64,000 nucleotides of DNA, from the NCBI GenBank assembly GCA_035041965.1, contig JAPYMA010000710.1:1-64000 (forward strand), read 5' to 3'. A program made the translations under genes and the position numbers. Below, in pieces: positions 11,431 through 22,644 of the stretch (positions are counted from its first letter, which is position 1; every line of letters begins with the position of its first letter). The stretch comes from Anisakis pegreffii. Lineage: Eukaryota; Nematoda; Chromadorea; Rhabditida; Anisakidae. The notes beneath the pieces were generated by a model. The model was not told the DNA's origin and did no database searches. It worked only from the letters and a program-made list of their open reading frames with translations.

Positions 11431-14401
11431 AAGAAGGAGAAGTGTTATAATCAGCTGATCTTATGTTAGCATTACTTTTTTCTTCGAATCTAATGATGTC
11501 CTTTAGCGAATGAAACGTTTGCGATCTGAACGAATAGTTCGTTTCTTGCAGCACACTGCTCACAACCGCAATGCAATTTGCAACGAGCATATTTGCAACA
11601 ATGTGCTTTTCGTCGCTGGAATACTGTGCACATGATTGCGATGGTAATAGTGCATCGTTTCAACAAATGGCTTGCAAAATCATCTAACAAAAAGCAGTCG
11701 CATCGCCAGTCTTATTCTGTGAACCACGAGGAGAGGGATCACGTTGAGGCTCAGAAAGAGCTGAATTGCGGAACGTTTTGCCGTTCGCATTTTTACCATC
11801 ATTAAAATTTTGCATTTCTTGTTATGGAGTAATCTGAAAAGCAGAAATAGAACATTTGATTCAGCCAGGGTAAGGTACACACCGGAAGCTCTTGCAGAAG
11901 CGATGCAAATTGAATTAATTTTCGGCTCGTTAATAGACACTTTGCAGCAGTTCAATCATCTTGTCTTATGCAACATTTCTTGATTGCGGTTCAAACAGAT
12001 TATAGAAGATTCGTCAAAAAATTTTGGTAGCAATAAAAATGGAATGAAGCGTTCACAGAAAAAAAGCTGTTCTTTGGTGCACCGCTCGATGATCATTTTT
12101 GCGGTATTTGAAATTGAAAATTACTTTGATTCATCTGACACTGACAAATCACGAGAAGCTCATTAAAAGGGAACCGACGCATTTGTTCTCAGCTCTTCCG
12201 AGTAAATTAGGAAAGTGAAGGATTTCAGCGAAAAAAGATGAGAGAATGACAGGCGCTTCAGCCTTTTCACCTCATTGAATATATCTTAGAATCAAGAGTG
12301 GCTAACGTTTCGTGCAGGAGTCATGTGACGTTCGGTTAAAGCCAAGCAGTAAAACCATCGCGTTTACCGAGGATTACCGTTTGCTAACTGTGCTCATTGC
12401 ATCTCACATTGAATTTGAGCCTTATTGTGCAAATATTTTTTGCAAGGTTTCAGTTGTTTGGAAATCTGGACATGTAACCGCTGAACAATTTCTCTCTTCA
12501 ATAGTTCAAAGAGTATCGAGTGATTTAGTGACTGCTGTGTCCACATGGAAAGCATTTATCGTACCGAAAGCAATCATCATACTGCTCTTTTCATGATCAG
12601 ATTTACATGTCTTCATGGAGGGCACCAACTTTTTGCTTAGTTCAGCACTGATTTGAGGAATAATCCCAATTTATAGACATCCAATTCATATTACCATGAG
12701 AGCTTGTATCTTTAACATATGGTTTCGTTTACCCACTCCTCAAAAATAACCAGAATCACTTGTGCTCAACCAAATTCAAAACATGTGCAGTTTTCTGTAT
12801 TCCGAGAGCCTGGAAAACAGCTCATTTATCTGATTCCAGAAATAATTATAATTAATCAATATTTTTATTATTTTTACTTATTTCATTGTTGAAATGGCGA
12901 CTTCCTTCAAAATTTGCATTTTTATAACGCAGTTTATAGCGGCCAATGCGAATATCGCTTTCGGAATACCGATTATCTTTGTCGAATGTTTTGTTTGTTC
13001 TGATTACACAGACTGATATTATCAATCACTTTCGCATGGAATGTTTATTCGTTAGATCAAACTGATTTCCGCTCTCAACTGGTACATTCGAACGAGCTGA
13101 AAACGAGCTGATTCGCTTTCATCTTGTATACAGTTCCAAATAGCGTGTTGCTGGAATCGGGGAATTTCGGGGATCCCGTCCCAGATTCTCCGTCCCCGTC
13201 CGCGACTTTTTTCAAGTAATGCACTGGTTCCAACAACAACTTTGTCACGACGTGTATGCATTCAATATAACTGCTAAATAGAGCAGTTGTATTTTGACAT
13301 TTATCCGTCACTAACATTCGAGTACATAAACATCAACGATACCCTTCGATTGATGTAAAGTCGAAGATATCGATGCGTTTTCGAAGCAAAAGTGCAAAAG
13401 AAAATATGTGCGAATTGTACTCTTTCTGATCGCTTCCTTCTCAATAGCACAAATTGATTATGTAACAGTGCAATCCGATCATGTAAGAAATATTATTGAA
13501 TAAACTGCATTTCATCGACAGCTAATAAAAACAACATGATTACAATAAAAACAGGGAGTGAAATGTAGCGCTTATTATTTCAGCATTATCACTTTCGAGC
13601 TAATAGTTTTAAGCTAATAATTCCAAGCAGTCATTTGAACTGCCAAACAAAGTTCATTCTAAACTAACGGCCTCCTAATCAGCGAATTGTTTTGAACCAG
13701 CGAAATTATCATAATATTTCAGGCCTCAAATAACAGCAGTAATAATAACATTAATAATGATAGTAGTAAATTTAAGATAACAATGAGGCGAAAACCATTC
13801 AATATTTATTGTCTATTCTACTTGTTTATATTCATAATCTTATATTGGTTTCTATTTCGATCCTTCTGTTATCAAATCGGTTATCTTATCTGTTGTATTA
13901 TCTTCTAAATCTGTATTCTCTACAGTGCAATTCGTTCTGCTGAATGTTTCCATAGGAACGTCTGAATTTCATGAATCATTACTTCAAATTCCTCTCGCGA
14001 TTCACAAGTGAGTTAGCATTCTTTGTTCCAACTGCTCATGTCGTTCACCTGATTTGCACCTTTATTCATCTATCCAACACAGAGCGAGCGCTCCCGTCAG
14101 ATCATCAATCTGAACAGCGCTTTCTTCGATTTTGAAATGATTGTTGCCAGGGTGACCTTTAACGCTTTGATCAACTCAACAGACGTCTGCCGCTTAGTCA
14201 CATATGCTTTCCTTTTTATCATTTCCTCTACATAGCCTTTTCTTTTTTGGATCATTAACTTTTTCTTCTTCATTCACATTATAAAGTTGCAAAGCGCTCA
14301 GAAATTGCGCTTTTCGTGCTCGTTCCTTCCGACGGTTCTCGATTCTATTCTCAAACACATTCGTCCTCATACTCAATCGCAGTTGTGCCCCGCTTCGGCC
14401 T
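11431..14401. other. Intergenic; weak antisense and sense frames only
   Basis: Frames at 11578-11805 (+), 12312-12593 (+) and 14194-14376 (-) are open and partly protein-like. The last one, next to the next gene in divergent orientation, is very basic (ENRRKERARKAQF). None has an ATG with splice or family support. An AAT-rich simple tract lies at about 13735-13790. Confidence 0.35.
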
Positions 14402-16061
14402 ATGACAGGACGTCATTCCCTCCTTCAGTGGTTGATGTTACCGCAATTCCTCCGCTCTTCTGACGGTCTGTTACTTCTCAGCGAAGAATCTGACGAAAAT
14501 CAGGAAATTGATTCATCAGTGGAAAAGTTTGCTGCCAAGAGTTCGTCGGTTCTACCTTGTGTTCCAGTCAGCATTCAGAAAAAAAGAACTGCTGGAAAAG
14601 CTATCGGACAGCAACGGAATAATTTGAGGAAAAAATTACTTGACGCTGATCTGCCAACCATTCCAATTCCACCTTACCACTCTCAAATTAAGTGTATCCC
14701 TATAAGAACTATTGCTCTACTATGGAGCAGTCGTTCACTCAAAACAACGTTCGTCTTTCCTCATCTCATTAACATCAATGAAGCATCTTCTTCTGTCAGT
14801 TCCGCACCACTGCTCTATCATAATATTATCACATGCAGATGATTTTGAGCATCCATTCAATTGCATTATATTCCACCGTTTAGATATCCATATGTCATGA
14901 AAAATCACATATCATACACAACACATTGTCACGATGAAGCTGTTTGATGAAATTAGTATTTGAGTTTATAACAACGATTGTTCGAGGTCATTACATAAAT
15001 AATTCATTTAATTTTAGTAGTTTTGTTTGATGTTTATTCGGTCAAAAACAAATCATTCACCATAGGAACAAGCACTTGACTGCCGCAATCTCGTTCAACA
15101 TCTTTCCGATTAAGGAAACGATCCCTCGGGAATCCTCTTGCGAAAATGTTATTATCAGCTTCGATCACAGATGATTAACAGGAAAGTGTTGTCCGATATC
15201 ATGAATTCGCATAATTAGAAGGAGCCGAAAGTAATTCATTAAAATAAACTTCAGCATAGTCGAATTTAGAGAATGTGTCGTGACAAATGCCGCTCAAATG
15301 ATGCGAACATTCATTCGAATAATTATGCTCATTCCACGAATTGTTCGTGTATTAGTTGAAAGATTTATCGAAAGCGAATAATTTATATTGTATAGTATGA
15401 ACTCGATGACTAATTCAGAATGAATTCTTTTCTTATCCACTTCGCCGATCTCTTTTTCTTCAATTCAAATGCGATTTGTCTCAAGTAAAACTGATGTTTC
15501 ATTCGAAAAGTATCAAATTTGTATTCACAATCGATCAGTGCAACGCTCATCTGGACTCAATCAGCGTATCAGTTCGAGTCTATGGAGATTCTTTCGGAAC
15601 GCACAAAGCGATTGAACCGAATCCAGTGATAGCCAATCAAAATATAAAAATGATATGATAGCCATCATATCATCTTAATATTTTGATTCTCCCGTGTGCA
15701 AAATTCACTGACCATCCCATCTTTTAATAATCACTTCTTAACATCTCGAACATATTGGATAATATCCACCAATCTCCTCATAGATTTGATGATATGATGC
15801 ATCCGTTATCAGAATTCTCCTGGTGTTTGGTAATGAACATATTTGAAAAGCTTTATAAGAAGGAAAGGGATTTGATGAACATTGTTCAAAAGCTCGCTTT
15901 CGAGCAATCTTCATCAAAATCTAATAAAACATGGACATCTGATGTAATAAATGATGTTAGAGAACGTTTAAATAGTATCGAATCTGTATTTATTTGTTTG
16001 TTTAGAATACATTTTTTCTTGAACATTTTTTCTTAAGATCTCTGATTATTTGCTCAGTTGA
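14402..16061 (+). CDS. Unrecognised basic/helical protein gene (about 154 aa, four exons)
   Basis: Exons 14402-14430, 14482-14691, 15784-15985 and 16038-16061 join in consistent phase (2, 2, 0). The acceptors are TTACTTCTCAG, TCTCCTCATAG and TTTTTTCTTAAG; donors are gttgat, gtgtat and gtattt. The first 51 nt intron is a multiple of three with no in-frame stop, so retaining it would simply add 17 residues. The product starts with an acidic Ser-rich segment (EESDENQEIDSS), then a Lys/Arg patch (KKRTAGKAIGQQRNNLRKK), the motif PTIPIPPYHSQIK, and a C-terminal helical half (NIFEKLYKKERDLMNIV; DVINDVRERLNSIES). It ends 170 bp before the GPCR start on the same strand. I do not recognise the family. 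Phase consistency over three junctions is the main support. Confidence 0.5.
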
Positions 16062-16231
16062 TCTCTTCAGCCCGTTAGAGATTAAGTACGCCACTGTGGG
16101 CAGTTGGATAAAACGCTCTGATCGATCATTGATAAAAATTTACTGCGATTAGCGATGCTTTCCGCTAGACTTCACGTTTACTTAATTTGTTGTCATTGTG
16201 ATAATCTCTCATAATCTAGATTCGGATAAAA

Positions 16232-19200
16232 ATGAGCGGACCCTGGAATTATTGTTTGAGTCAAACGGAGATGTTACTAAGTGCTAACAAACTTGAGCGT
16301 GTATTGATGGGTTATTTTGTACCTTTACTGTTTTTATTTGGAATTACTGGTAATACACTTAGTCTATGCGTTCTTCTGTCATCGTCAAATAGAGGCAGGT
16401 ATGTCATTACGTCAACTTTGAAGAGATGACACCTGACACTCGGATTCTCTTAGGAATTTGCCAAAGCTTTTGCTTGCAAAATAAATTTCTTTTAGAATTG
16501 TTAGCTGTTGCCAGCGTCGAAATTAGCATTCCCCAACAAAATTCCATTTTATCCTTAATTCAGTGCGTGGATTTCGTGATATTTGACGGTAGAGGTTGAT
16601 AATGAGACGAGAACGAGGTGCTGATAATGAGGATAGCTATTCAACACCTTGTTCTAATGTTCACATCAAACAGCTGAGTATAGATCCTGAAGATTGCAGA
16701 TCATGGCTATTGTCGTATTTGGCAGTGAGCGATATTGTTTTTTTAATGTTTGTGTTACCGCATTCATTGGCGTGTCATGAATTGTTCGTATTTGATCGAC
16801 GATTCAGATATTATTATCTCAACTATAAGCTCAACATCACCGCTATCGCGAACTGGGCATCAGCTTTATCTGTTTGGTTCGTTTGATTTGTCATAATAAT
16901 CCACTTCTTTCAATTGCAATACCATGCCAGTGCAATGGATTATTGCGAATCTCGTCAATCTGAAAACATGAGATGTTTGATGGCAGCTGATTCAATGAAG
17001 GCACCTATCTCATACAACGGGACGAAACAATTGAACAAACCTTATTTTGAACTAATTTCGATGATGACCTTTGCTGAACGATATTATTCATCAAAGTTAA
17101 GTTCTCAACGAGGAATATTCCCAGGAAAAAACGACATTTCTAAAGTTCATCTTCAACGAGGTTCACTCGCAATCTGTCAGTGCTGGATGACAATGATACA
17201 GTTACCACAGTGTGATTAATTATGTTCATAAGGAAACACAATCCGATAAATGCTGCCAATTCATTTTCAGGATCATTTTGTGGATTTGTTGCGAGCGTTT
17301 AATGAGGGTTCGATATCCACTCTTCATAAAACGCTATGCGTTGGATACGTCACTATCTAGAAGCATTATTTTAACAATTCTGGTTGTGATGACTGGATTG
17401 TTAACAGCATATATAAACATCAGTTATGATATGCAAATGACATGGTTCTGTAATGGCACTCAACTTCATGCTAATCAATTTCCAGTTGACAGTCCGAGGT
17501 ATTTCTTAAGCGCGCTTTCGTTGCTACTGTTGGAATGAATGAATGAATGAGTATCATTCTTAAACTCATTCATCTAGAGTGCCATATCTTTTGCTGACGT
17601 TCGAATAAACTTCCAGCGGGTTTGCCCTGCTTTTCATAGACTTCCATCCTGTTTCTCAATCTCGGTTTATTTTAAAAATGTTCCTCACGGGCAGTTCAGC
17701 AGTTAAAGCGATGTTAATCTAATCAGTTGATCGATAATTAAATCAGCTGATCTTCAAGGAAGTGATGAATGATTCGAAGATAGAATGCCTGGAAATGAAG
17801 ACAGAATACTTGCAAAAGACGATAAAGTCGATGCACTTTTGTTCTGAAGAAATTATTCGCTGTTTTTCATTGATGAGTCTTTCCGATATTTTTCATTCAA
17901 AATTCTGCGATTTACCTGAAAATTTCCCTGGAAAAATAGCTGAAGCAGGTAGAAAAGCTGAACAGCTGAAGTCGAAGCTGAAAATAAACTTATGACGTGC
18001 ATCCTCGCTAATCACCTTTGTTGCAACTGTTCGCAGTTGCTTACCAATCAAACCGGAAATAACTGACGAATAAGTTGTTCCCCAATTTGGAATCGTAAAC
18101 AGCACCGTCTCAAAATTTTCAAAAAATCGCGATAGTGTTTTCAATTAGTCATTATATTACATTACAGATGGATGAGGAGATCAGCACTGAATCGTCAGTG
18201 GCTACGTGAGATAATCGTGTGGAATGCGCGCTTTCATGACCTATTCGTCGTTTTCATACCAATACTCGTCATTCTGATCGCTAATATTATGCTACTCCAT
18301 GCTCTCAAAAAGAAGACTGCTCATTGTTCTCAATGCTTGCATTGCTCATTGTTCTCAAGCAAAATCATGTGGAAAACTTATTTTTTCAAATTATTAAAAC
18401 TCAGAAATTTTGAGAACCTTCAACTGTTGACCAAGTACACAACAAACACTTTTGCGTGATGCAATATTAATCTTTTTTCCATTGAATATGTGAATATCGC
18501 TCTAGAAATAGAATGAACTTTCATCTAATTCCTTAACCATTCTCACGTTGCTATGAGATTTTGCAAAACATCATACCTAAAGGCATGCATGGAGAGAACG
18601 TGGAAATCGTGAAAAAACTTCAATCTCGGCATAATTATTCAAATGACGTTTAAAATGGGTGCAATAAGTAAGTTTCTAAGCTGTTTCAGAGACAAATCCC
18701 TTCACTCAGCTGCATCGAATCGCAGCGATCAACCCATCACGTCAGTCACACGGATCGATCAAAACATAACTTATTCTATAGGTGCCATCGTCACCTGTTT
18801 TACACTTACGCAGGTGTTTTATTGTAAATTCATTCGCGCATTCCATTCATATTTTTTGTAGACATATAGAACTTTCGTTCCCCGTATGGTATTATTCTGA
18901 AGAGAAGTTTGATGTGAAAGTGAAAGCTCCAAGTATTTATTTCTAAGATACTTTTTTTCCGGAACATAATATAATGCCATTTGCTACGAAACCGACGGAA
19001 CAATCAACGCTGTTTTCATAAACTATGAGGATATTTAGCCATGATTTAACCCTCTCAATACATACTCTTTACAAAAAAATATGCGAGCAGCCTTATCTAT
19101 GTTTTAGGCTCCATCCGGATTTGTGAGCACAATATTTGGCTTCAGAGCTGCCGATAGCCCAGGATGGAAACAAGATCTTGTCAGTTCACAAAAATTATCC

Positions 19201-19734
19201 TTCACTGATTTTCTCATGCAATCAGTCATTAGGCCAGTGTGTGATGTGTTTCCGATTAATTTTTAAAATCGAACCAGTCTATTCGATTTCAACACTTCCA
19301 ACTTTATTCCGTTGCATTTATTCTTTAAGATGCCCTTTGAAGCAAACACCACGAAAATGCCACTCTCTTGAATTCATCAAATCAAACGATTGACCGCTTT
19401 GATCATTTTGGATCAGCGCTTTTTTTGCGTCGTTCTTCGGTGTCATTAACTGATTTCGCTCCAAGTTTTCTATTCGATTTTGAAAAGTAACATTTGTTGC
19501 ACTGATGGCCTCATCACTGATTCAGTAATACGAAAAGTTGTGCATCCTTATTGGTATTATCGCTTGATTTGTCTTAAATCAATGAATGATGATCAGATGG
19601 TGATAACGACCTTTCTGGTTATCGTTGGGAAGTCGATAAACTTTCTGCTCTTTTCTCTCGCTTCAGCAACGTTTCGACGACGACTCGTGTCGTTCATTAA
19701 GAATAAATTCTCATCGGACAGCGAATCGAGGTGA
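16232..19734 (+). CDS. FMRFamide/neuropeptide-type rhodopsin-class GPCR (frpr-like)
   Basis: Exons 16232-16398, 16700-16876, 17271-17498, 18168-18350, 18690-18813, 19108-19179 and 19597-19734 give 362 aa with every phase consistent. TM1 is ERVLMGYFVPLLFLFGITGN; TM2 carries LAVSD; TM3 ends with ERLMRVRYP in place of DRY; TM4 is ILTILVVMTGLL, followed by a loop with N-glycosylation sites and a Cys; TM5 is FVVFIPILVILIANIMLL; TM6 runs up to TQAPSGF; TM7 is GKSINFLLFSLASATFRRRL. The TQ-(A/G)PS and GKxxNFxLFxLxS motifs are typical of nematode FMRFamide-peptide receptor-like proteins. It would be a neuronal plasma-membrane receptor coupled to G proteins; the ligand is unknown. Exon 2 could instead start at 16595, which would lengthen the first intracellular loop; 16700 gives the usual spacing. 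The exon 4 end is uncertain: it lies in a 16 bp duplication (18318-18333 and 18343-18358). Confidence 0.88.
17757..17995 (+). CDS. Coding-like ORF inside GPCR intron 3
   Basis: After a CTTCAAG acceptor at 17750-17756 the frame is open for 78 codons to TGA. It encodes a charged helical sequence: it begins EVMNDSKIECLEMKTEYLQK and ends EAGRKAEQLKSKLKINL. It lies wholly within the 17499-18167 intron of the receptor, on the same strand. Its phase would also allow fusion to the 15985 exon end of the upstream helical-protein gene, which would make the two genes interleaved. No start or partner is proven. Confidence 0.3.
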
Positions 19735-22363
19735 TGAACCATCCGTCTCCTGTTTGTAACCTTAACGTGATGAACAATTTCCGCAACCTCGTAAAGTCAT
19801 TAATTCTGATCAAACTCGTCGTTACCGTGTCTTGCTGATAATGTCTGGAATTAATTCCTCCAGTTTGCGTTCTAATCAGATTGCATAATGATTGCAGCAC
19901 ACTATCACTAAGAATATGCTTTACGATCCTTGCAGCACAACTCAGCAGTCATCGAGTTACGAAGCACTACGAGAATCGCAATCAGTGGAATCGGATGCGA
20001 GCCTCTGCAGATGCTGCGCTCACGTCAGAACAACTTCAGCATCTCATTAATATAAAATGAATCGAATCGTTCGTGAATTTTTACTGGCCATCGTTTAAAT
20101 CTTTGAAATCATCGTCAGATTTAATGACCGAACTACTTATTGATGTTATGATGCGAGTAATTTTACACTCTTGCAATTATCCGTTTTCAATGATGCGATA
20201 TTTATAGACATTGTAGTCTGAGTGGCAAAAGATAAGCTGCATATTTGTAAAGATTCAAACAAGTGATAGTTACGTGTATGTATTCTGACTTTTGCTGCTG
20301 TTAGAGTTGATGAAGTGAAGTTCGCCACTGTTATTTCAACTCGGATGAAGTTGACGTCGTTGTCACCGATTCTTTGTGACAAACAAGATGATGAACATAC
20401 AAGAGGAGCACAACATCTCATTGCAGTTTTTGTGCGGTGATACAGTGATTACGAAATGGGTATTTAAAACGCGATTCATGTATCGTTGGAATTATTACCG
20501 AATTGATACATTTCATATGTGATGAAGATCATTGTTTGTCGTTCCCATAATATTCATGATATGCTTCAAAAGCTGCTTGATAGTGAATTATTTGCAAGTT
20601 TGCTATGAAATTCGAGAATATGCATAAATGATTAAATATTTTCAATTGCTGTCATATCCAGCGTTCAGTGTACAATACCTTATGAATATTTATCATTGTT
20701 GAGCTCAGACATGGTGCTACTATGGGCATTTGTCAGTATAACGATCAGTTTTTTTGTACTTGTGCAGATGACAATATCCCTGTTTAGGAGATGATTATCT
20801 GAAAGTACTTACATTTTAGCTCATTACTGATATGGCATCTTTCACATTTCTACAACAATGGATATTTCATGCATAGATGGGACAGAGGGAGACTTTTTTC
20901 TTAAAACCTGAAATGTGGTGAGAGTGATATATTTGGATGTGAAAATTATTGGTGGTAATGGGCAACGATCGCTGCGGAAGGAATTGTTGATCAGAAGAGT
21001 TGAGACGGATTAGGACGTGGATTGAGACGGAATGTGAAGCCGTCGAGTTTGAGGTGGATGTGCTTTTAAGCGTTGAGTGACGTTTTGCACCGGCTGGTTT
21101 GTGCTCGTCAGCAGTGAGTGACATTTGGTCTGATTAGTGCTCCATTGATTCGTGCTCATAAGCACCAAATGAGATTTGCGCTTGTTAGGCTCCTAATCTC
21201 GTCGAGATAGTTCTCGACTCACCGACGAATGAACTGACACTATCATCTTAGATCGTTGAGAGATTCCAATGATCCAAAATCCCACTTCCGTCACTTGGAG
21301 AGCTGTTAGTCCGTTTGTACTTGGCGAAATGTCACTGCCCCGTTCAGTTCACGTTCTCTTGTTCTTCTTTTCATTATCGCTTAATTATTTTTTGTTACGT
21401 AATAAATTAATGCATAATTTGCATAAATGATGATTAATTTGCGTTAAATTTTAACGTATTTAGCATATTCGTGAAGTATAACTGAGCTCTCTCTTGGAGA
21501 GTTGCTTTATCAGCGATAATTCGCATTCTATCGTCATTTTCACGTACTTTTTAAAGTGGATATAAATTATGCGATTAAGTATCGCCGATTTGACATTCAG
21601 CAAATATGCTTTTCAGTAACGTTCCTCATTCGATGGAACGATAATGATGCTAAGATAAATCCTTCAGGTTTTCAATGGAATATTTCTAAAAATGCTGCGT
21701 TTCGCAACAAAAAATTGGTTTGATGAGATGATTGAAATTTTCGTTTCTCTTCGTTATTGATGTGTTTACCGGCCTACTGAACGCGCTTGTTTCTTTCATT
21801 ATGCTGTGATAGATGTTCTCCAACCATCACGTATGTTTCAGTCGCTCAATGATTTACGTGGACGATGGAATTCGGCGGTCGGGTCAACGCTTTTCGCGGT
21901 GAGAAATCATCATCCATCATACAGGCCAGTTAATCTGCCACTTAACATTTTTTCATTGTATTTCTTTTTTCTTGGAAACCCCACGAAATGATTCCCACAT
22001 TTTGTTAGTCCATTGTTAGTAGGGTCGGAGGCATATACAGTGCATTTCGTAGACGCCCTGTAGGTGTTCGAATGCAGTGTGTCTGGGAGAATGGGCTGAT
22101 AACCCAAGGAGCAATCCTATCCCAGTTCCGGGTGAACCCGGCATCCGTACCGTCAAACTTCCATGTTTTCATGGACAGCGGCGGGGGACCTCGGGTTCTA
22201 GGAAATGCGATGTCTATGTCTCTGGCAAGTCAAAAATCTAGTCGAAAGAATAGGAATCATTTTGTAACATTTTCTTTTTCTTTGTGTTGTTCGACAATAA
22301 GTGTATAGATATACGTGTTAATATTAACAACTTTCATCCACTCAATGGCATTTGATCAAGAAT
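19735..22363. other. Gene-poor stretch with weak minus-strand frames and one repeat copy
   Basis: Minus-strand frames at 20146-20421 and 20867-21124 are open and contain protein-like segments (RVEITVANF; an S/T/H-rich stretch) but have no family or splice support. One copy of a dispersed repeat is at 21276-21332. A GC-rich patch at about 22020-22210 includes the hairpin CCGGGT-GA-ACCCGG; its origin is unknown. Confidence 0.35.
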
Positions 22364-22644
22364 ATGGATGATGGATCAACAGCGGGAACGGACGTTTCGA
22401 TTAGACCGGTTGAGGAATCTGAGCAGTTGATTCATCACGATAAGGTAGTAAATTGATAGATATTTCCTTATGTATTTATGAGTTCAGAATCAATTTTTCC
22501 TGGATTTATTAGTTGTTTATCCCGCAATTGTTTCTTTTTTTGACCAGGGAATATTTTTTAGGCAACAGTTTTTTGCAGACACTAGGATCTGAGGTTGTGC
22601 AATGGCTATGCTTCGAGCCAATAAAATCCAACGGCTCTCTTTAG
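22364..22644 (+). CDS. Two-exon microprotein or 5' exons of a larger gene
   Basis: Exon 22364-22444 encodes 27 residues from ATG (MDDGSTAGTDVSIRPVEESE...), ending at donor AAG|gtagta in phase 0. Exon 22579-22644 follows a TTTTTTGCAG acceptor in phase 0 and encodes TLGSEVVQWLCFEPIKSNGSL before TAG, total 48 aa. The first exon has strong coding character. An alternative acceptor at about 22546 (TTTTGACCAG) would give another short tail (GIFFRQQFFADTRI). AATAAA-like signals follow at 22619 and 22664. The GSEVVQWL segment faintly recalls DEP domains but is too short to assign. Confidence 0.4.

Noticed and set aside
16914..17219. A 101-codon plus-strand frame
   Set aside because: It lies in GPCR intron 2. 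The flanking exons join in phase without it and its sequence shows no domain character.
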